Shown piece by piece: positions 35,151 to 64,000 of a stretch of 64,000 bases of DNA. The position numbers were made by a program, and so were the translations under genes. This DNA comes from Paraescarpia echinospica (lineage: Eukaryota > Annelida > Polychaeta > Sabellida > Siboglinidae). Positions within the stretch are counted from its first letter, which is position 1; every line of letters begins with the position of its first letter. The notes below the pieces were generated by a model, which was not told the DNA's origin, searched no databases, and saw only the letters and a list, made by a program, of their open reading frames with translations. The stretch spans positions 29,978,888 to 30,042,887 of the forward strand of contig CM034534.1 in assembly GCA_020002185.1 (NCBI GenBank), given 5' to 3'.

Positions 35151-35757
35151 CCTCTAACTAATTAACTAACGAAATAAGTAAGTTAGTTAGTAAGTTAGTA
35201 AATAATACATGCATATCTACTGTGCTAATAATATAATTTTATTATTATTATCCAGACAATTGATCCAATTTGACACATTGGTGACATTCTCCACTGTTAT
35301 AGTGACAGCGGTTACCATGTTTCTGCACGACATATGCGTTTATCGGCGCAAGAACGCTGATAAATGCACCACCTGATAACGAACAAATTACAACCTGGAC
35401 CACCCGCTCCGACAAGTGCGTGACTGTTTCCTAGACCGTCGTTCTCAGGTGCGTGAATGCGGTCATTTGTATTCACCAACGGAGAAAAACGCACCATAGA
35501 TACCGCGGCGCTAAATAAAAACGACCGTTAGGAGGTTCCCAATTCGCATTGGCGAAGGAACCTCACCCAATGTGGAGGAACATCTGCGTTCCAGCAACGG
35601 CGTTTGTGCCTACTGCGGCGCATCTGTGTTTGTGTATTGCTGAGCATCTGGACGTCTGAATAAGTGTGTAGTTCTTCAAGTATATACATATACGCCAATG
35701 CAGCGTACATGCATGCACATCCGAACACACATACACGCTCACAAATATTTATTTTGT
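35151..35757. other. Intergenic
   Basis: Short GTTAGTTAGTAA repeats near 35175-35205; otherwise nothing recognised. Confidence 0.35.
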
Positions 35758-35995
35758 GTGGGCGCGTGCGTGTGTGTGTGTACGTGCAAGTGTGTTATAA
35801 TGTGCGAATCTGTGTTTTGTATGTGTGTGTGCATGTGCATGTGTGTGTGCGTGTGCGTGTGCGTGTGTGTGTGTGTGTATGTGTGTGCGTCTGCGTGTGT
35901 GTATGCGTCTGCGTGTGTGCGCCTGCGTGTGTGCGCCTGCGTGTGTGTGAGTGTGTGTGTGTACGTGCGTGTATGTTAATGTGCGAGTGTGCGAA
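35758..35995. repeat. Impure GT microsatellite
   Basis: (GT)n with CG, TATG and CTGCG interruptions. Six-base CTGCGT sub-repeats lie near 35888-35942. Confidence 0.95.
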
Positions 35996-36277
35996 TGCAC
36001 GCCTGCTTTCAAGCGTGAGCCCGTCTTCCGTCTTCTTATACACACAATACATCACCCGCAAGGTCTGAATTGTGACACTCGAATCATTCCTCTATACGCG
36101 ACAGTGAAACCGTCGCACATTGACTTAGGTTATCGAGACACCCAGTACACGCCAACTAGCACAACCACGGATTTATTGCCTTCACACATTATACATTTAT
36201 ATACGTTGAACAATTGTGAGACGAGCCTCATTGTGACCACTTGCTCGATGTCGGTGAATTCAGATATTGTGACGTCA

Positions 36278-36297
36278 TATATATATATATATGTATC

Positions 36298-36352
<55 letters not shown>
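36278..36352. repeat. TA microsatellite
   Basis: (TA)n with GTA interruptions. Confidence 0.95.
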
Positions 36353-36354
<2 letters not shown>

Positions 36355-36582
36355 GAAACCAAAGTTGCAACATCTGCACACACAGACTCAGAATATCCTA
36401 AGTATAATGCTGGCGCAATAAAGTATTCTTATAATCAACTTGTTTGACTTGAGTTGCTTAACTGCTTTCCTTATACGAACTCTGTCTATGTGTTTCTCCG
36501 GTGGATTATATGATACCGTATCATTTCAAAACGACACAGCTTTATATTCTACCCATCATCAACATTGTTTGGCTTCATATAT

Positions 36583-36678
36583 AATCATATATAACTTTAT
36601 TATTGTTATCATATATAACTTTATTATTGTTATCATATATAACTTTATTATTGTTATCATATATAACTTTATTATATG
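36583..36678. repeat. 24-bp tandem repeat, 4 units
   Basis: The unit is ATCATATATAACTTTATTAT plus TGTT, three exact copies and a variant end. It contains TTTATT, i.e. AATAAA on the Nkx6 strand, in every copy. Confidence 0.95.
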
Positions 36679-36734
36679 TTTCAACATCAGAGTATAAGAG
36701 GCAACTTTGAACATACACTCGATGTTGGAATAAC

Positions 36735-37979
36735 TTTATTGAAGAAAATGTGATATAAATGCAAAGTATACGTAGATCTACAATAAGGGCCGCCACTACG
36801 CGTGGTAAGAGGGGCTAGACAGTACTGTACTGATTGACTGAAAACAATATATCGCCTTTTGATTTAAAAAAAAAGCGTTTTTAAAACAAACACTCTTTTG
36901 TTAATGTCGTTTAACAGGGATATGTCGGGTTTTGATATAAATTATATATTGTATTAGCTCAATACACGGTCAAACAGACGTCTGGTCCCTGTTCGGTCAA
37001 ATATTAGAATGCGTTTATCGAGTTTTGCTCTGAAACCTTACTTTGTTGGTTAGACATGACATGTAATGTGTCGTATTGAGTGACCATGCCGACATTGTGA
37101 AGTTATTCATGGATTCATCCTGATTCCGAAATAAAACCAGTTACACCAACTTAGTTTAAATCGTGCAAGAAGACAAAACGACCAATGTTGTGATGGCGAG
37201 GATAAAGCTAATAAACGAAACCATTGTGAACATTATTTAGAGACTTTTCGTAAAATTATGAAAACTGTTAAGTATGTATGCCACCAGTTTCGCTTCTGAC
37301 GAATCGACCTACACAAAGTCTTATCAATAATATGAAGACACTCTCACATTTGGAACCATTTAATGTACACTTTAAAAGTAGAGCACAACCACTTCGAGTG
37401 TGCCCGGAATGTACACATTCGCCGTGAGACCGACGTGGAGAAACGGACTGGTGCTGCAGTAGCGCCAGTGCAGTGCACCAATATGACGCACGCATCAACC
37501 AAATCACGTCCACAATTGTTATTAATCAGTTATGTTGCACGAAGTGAGCCTAAACCGTTCACGTCAATCCGTTCTATTTCTGCTTCCGCAATGTGCATGC
37601 GTGCAACAACGCCACCAACGCACAGTATGCGTTGGAGCGGAAATAAAGACGCATGTAGACAACTTCCGGTTGTGGCACGGATTTCCACGAGGCGGCGCTG
37701 CGAACGTCCGCAGTCCTTAGCAAAATAAATACGTAGACAAACAAACACACGCACGAAACGTCATAACACAGTCGCTGTATGTAGTAGTATACTATGTACA
37801 CGGGATCACGAATAATACTCTGAGGTAAGCTTCGAGGTACGCTTCGCGCTATCAGTCCACGCTCGCCTTCGACGCGAGTTCGCCGGGCGTGAGCGTCGCT
37901 CCTTCGCGAGCTTCCAGCGTGCGCACGAATCTGTATCAATGATCTGTAGTCGCCTATCTAGCGGGCATGTTGCGTTCTC
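36735..37979 (-). other. Probable Nkx6 3' UTR / downstream region
   Basis: Minus-strand ATTAAA at 37359-37364 and AATAAA at 36735-36740 are candidate poly(A) signals, 0.6 and 1.2 kb past the TAG. 37380-37980 is CpG-containing sequence, and its open frames look incidental. The transcript end needs RNA data. Confidence 0.3.
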
Positions 37980-60179
<22,200 letters not shown>

Positions 60180-60470
60180 CTTGGGGCGACTGCGAGTGCC
60201 GGACGGACGGACAGATGTGCGTACACTCCACGGTGCTATTACACTGCTGCGTAGTCGCCACTCGGTTCTACACAGAGCGACCGTCAGCGGGCTGTTTAGA
60301 CGCTCGCCTATTGTATACAACGTACATCATTAATCACGGCCGTATAAAGACCGCGCATGTTTTGACACCGCCGCAAGCTGGAGGGCGTCGCTGATTGGTC
60401 CAGACGTACCTGTCCCTCTAGCGACGCTCGTCTCCGATTGGACGCAGTGACGGAAGCGTCTGCTTTACGA
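60180..60470 (-). promoter_or_regulatory. Nkx6 promoter region with two CCAAT boxes
   Basis: On the gene strand CCAAT occurs at 60398-60394 (GGACCAATCAG) and 60441-60437 (CGTCCAATCGG), about 43 bp apart, a typical NF-Y arrangement. The region is CpG-rich. No good TATA box: TTTATAC at about 60348 is only a weak resemblance. The transcription start is not determined. Confidence 0.45.
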
Positions 60471-63400
60471 GTTTATCGTTGAAATGGCGGCTTCTTCTTT
60501 AAATCTCTCTATTAACCATGGCCATGAGTCGGTACTCTGTCACTATAATGTTCCGGTCAATGTCGACACGTGCGTTTATTACATGCAGAGTCGTTTCTAT
60601 AGCGGGTAAACAAATATACCTTGTTGAAGACGATGATACGTTTCGGCGACTTGACCTGCAGACGTGTGAACGAGAAATGAATTATTCGATTTGGCATTAG
60701 GTATTAAACCAATTTTATTATGCATAATTCATTGTGTCTGTATTGGTTGATTTTACTGTTCACAAATACATTCATATACGCATCTCGATATTTTGTAATA
60801 TAATTTCATTTGTATTTAAATATGCTGTTTTTACATTGAGTGTTTGATGACTTAGATACATGTAAAACAATTGACTATACACCTGTGTATTGGAAAGCAA
60901 GACACGAACTAGTATTATTGTCGAAATAAGCCATAAGTAAAAAGAATTTTAGTATATCGGTGATTTTGGGCTGTGCTATTCTGGAGTTGATTTATATTTA
61001 TATTCTCTGTGACATTCTGATAAATTGCGGCGCTGGTTTTATAACCTCGACCGACGTATATCTGACCATCTCATGCCAATGGCAATGATATATAATTGTT
61101 ATAATGATAATGATGTTGATGGTTGTTAACGATGTTGATAATAATGATAATAAAATACATTTTATTCTGCACTGAAGAGTCTATCTTTGCGCATCTTAAA
61201 CGCTTTATACAGCCAAATATTCCATAGCATCTCGTCTGATTCAGCTATCTTTTATCAAAGTTGTACGGACAACAAATTACGTCGACAAAAATAAATTTGA
61301 AATAAAAAATATTGGTAGACCAGACATTATATACGCGACATTTCGGTATAATTGCAAATAAATATACGTGTTATGGTTTGTTGGTTTGTCTATAAATATA
61401 AGATACGACGTGTCCACCCACCACATGTTTGTAACAATTTATACAGTCATGTTTGTGTAATGGTGTTGCCGTTGTGAGTCAAGTAATCAACTTGGCTATA
61501 TTGTTCAAAATATGTTATATAAATGTCACGTTAATTTTGTGATCAGATTTATTTTGTACGTGAAGGTTGGCCTCCAGTACAACAGTAACATAAATAATCA
61601 AAAGTGAAATAAAAGATGTCACAAAAGATATCATGTTTAAAGTTCTAGTTTACAGTAATGTGCGCATCTAAAATTGTTTTATCGCGATTCACTTTTATAA
61701 ATACTATAAATTAAGAAGTCTAAGCAATTGGAAAATGTCTGCAATAATGATATGTTTAAATATGTAAACTTATAAGGTTACTCTAATTACTGATTACTCA
61801 AATAATAATAATGATAATTATTATTATTATTGTTATTAAACATTTTCATTATTTATCATTGCTATAAACAGTGGTCATAAATATCCATCCTTGATATTTA
61901 TGCAAGAGTGATATAATTATATATAAATATAGAATATTACAGTAGTTAGTATTAAAACGATTGTCATTACACATAAGTAACTGCACCATTACGAACATGC
62001 AGTAGTGTTAGAGCGCTGTCAGCCAATTGGCGGAGCCGCTCAAAATCGAATGAGCAAACAATGCGCGATCGACGTCGACCACTAAATGAGCCTGTCGCAA
62101 TTCGAATACGACGCGGAAAATTGTAGCGTTTGTTCGTTGCCCGCCCCTGCCTGTAAATCTGTCATCGACACTATAACGGATTGACGCAGTCTGGCGTGGT
62201 GGAGCACTGCGCAGCTAACGGGCAATTAAAACGGCCGAATTGTTCGTGGTTTACGTCTCGTTGCCATGACGACGCGTCGACTCCGAGTGGAAGGTTTTCA
62301 ATGTCGTTATTTGACTCACCATACACTCGAATTCTGGGGTCGGTTAGGCCTTTCAGAATAATACTTGTGTTTCCGGTTGCCGGCCGACTAAATTAAATGT
62401 AGCCAACTATATTAAAGTTCTTATGACACGAAAACAAACTATTTATGATTGTATATAAATCAAGCATATGGAAGGAAAAAACAAATCATTGCGGCCCTAG
62501 TAAATCCCTATAGTTATCAATAGGCTGGAAATATGTTTTTCACAGATATGTCTGAAGAAATTGCGGGTGGCATATTCGCAACAACAAAACAAGACCAAGA
62601 CAAAAAAAAAAAACATATGTTAATATGTCTTAAAATATCCCACAACAAAAGAACGAAATTTAAGAAAACCTGTCTTTTTACCTTAAATGCGAGGACGTGT
62701 CACATACTGCACATATATTATTCTGGTAGGTCTTATCAGAGACAAATCAGTGTACGTTAATTAATTTTGCACATGACGCGATAACGACGTTATAAATGAT
62801 ACTCCAGAATTAGTTATAGGAAAGGTATTCACTCACAGTTTACGTGGTTCTGCGTATTATGTAAAATTGTCTATTAAAAAAATGTACAAGAAACAAATGT
62901 ACACTATCAAGTTTTTTTGTTAGCAAAACCGGTAAAACTAATAAAATACACATATATGGATATATACATAGTTTTTTTATACAAAATTAATGCAGCATGT
63001 ATGTTTATAATAACAACGCCGAGTTTAAAGTAGTTGTACCCCAAGAGCAATGGTTATACTAGATGCACACATAATGAAGGGAATTCTTCGTGAGGATTCC
63101 CACGCGGGACACCGTGCTGAGGATCCCGGGTGGCTATAAAATATTTACAAATAATATAGTCCTATAACAGCTTATGTACATGCTAGTTATGCGGCAAATG
63201 CCGTCGCGGTAACTCTCTGCAATTGCATGTCAAAGTATATATATATATATATATATACAGGTAAAACTGATTGCTGATATATTAAGATTGTCATCGAACA
63301 TACTAAAACACGTATCACGCAAGTGCAACTGTTAAGCTTCAAAGCGACGATCTTCCCTAACTTCAGGACGGTCAACGACTGGTAAGCAGAGATCAGCAAG

Positions 63401-64000
63401 AATGTCGCAGCAATCACGACAATGACGCAGTGTCCACTGCCGTCGCTTCCGCTGCCTCTTTATTGCAGCTTCCGGTCGAATGAACCAACACAAAGGGAAC
63501 GACCTGATTTCGCCGCCGACAAATTGCTGTTAAATTAATTCTATAGAGTAGTTGCGACAATATTTTATGCATGAAACCGCGCCGCGTCTAATGAAACACT
63601 TCTGAAGCGATTGCGTAAATTTAATTTGGGATCAACTGGCAGGCCGCTAGGGAGCGCATGTGGTTGGATTTGGCCGCGTCGTTGTAGTAGCCGTGAGATT
63701 TTCTTTCCAATCAAACATAGTCTATATTAAGGGATGCAGGATTTGACATTGGGACGCGAAGAAATGTCAGTATAAAAAGCTGCTCTGATCACGTAAAACG
63801 TTATTCCATCAACTTCATGAGGGGACCGGACTCACCGACGGATAGCACGAACAGCTTCGAAAAACTAACCGTGCGTGATTAATTTAAATTAATCATATTT
63901 CCAGCCTATTGATAACTATAGGGATTTAGTAGGGCCGCACTGATTCTATTTTATAAAAACAATTATTTTTGTGAAAATCGTCGAAATAACTGTCTTTGTT
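60471..64000. other. Nkx6 upstream region, no gene recognised
   Basis: AT-rich for most of its length, with a TA tract at 63236-63257. Two complex CpG-containing patches stand out: 62000-62390 (with CCAATTGG near 62025 and GGGCAATTAAAACGG near 62219) and 63470-63740. They could be distal regulatory sequence; no coding signature. Confidence 0.4.

Noticed and set aside
60318..60320. Upstream Met of the Nkx6 frame as start
   Set aside because: It would add 47 residues without resemblance to Nkx6 N-termini; the Met at 60179 has good context and fits homologue length.

Overview
The window is animal nuclear DNA. It carries two spliced genes with GT-AG introns inside long AT-rich, microsatellite-rich non-coding sequence. 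Both protein families are bilaterian, and the repeat content (long CA/GT, GTGA and TA tracts, small TIR elements, a tRNA-like relic) fits an invertebrate. I would guess a spiralian (mollusc, annelid or brachiopod type), but no species can be read from the bases. A run of exactly 1000 N (26188-27187) is an assembly gap set in simple repeat.

Layout. (1) 1-9.6 kb: the 3' two thirds of the mitofilin gene (MIC60/IMMT), plus strand. Seven exons are visible and the 5' exons lie outside the window. Its introns hold a ~1.6 kb long-inverted-repeat element, a 28-bp minisatellite grown inside a dispersed repeat, and a ~30-bp minisatellite running into a splice acceptor. (2) 9.6-38 kb: no convincing gene. 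The region holds a ~724-bp hAT relic with TIRs, a near-perfect 8-bp TSD and a readable transposase C-terminus, plus a LINE 3' end, several MITE-like elements, microsatellites, the gap, and islands of complex CpG-containing sequence with homeodomain-type TAATTA cores. (3) 38-60.2 kb, minus strand: a complete Nkx6 homeobox gene of three coding exons predicting 307 residues, with introns of about 11.2 and 10.1 kb. (4) 60.2-64 kb: the Nkx6 promoter side (two CCAAT boxes) and upstream non-coding sequence.

The genes are unrelated in function. Mitofilin builds mitochondrial crista junctions, and Nkx6 is a neural and endodermal patterning repressor. They are arranged tail to tail (mitofilin +, Nkx6 -), about 28 kb apart. 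The size and texture of the non-coding sequence around Nkx6 suggest a developmental regulatory landscape; this is inference. I found no evidence of a wholly new gene system. The most unusual items are the repeat structures and how they meet exons.
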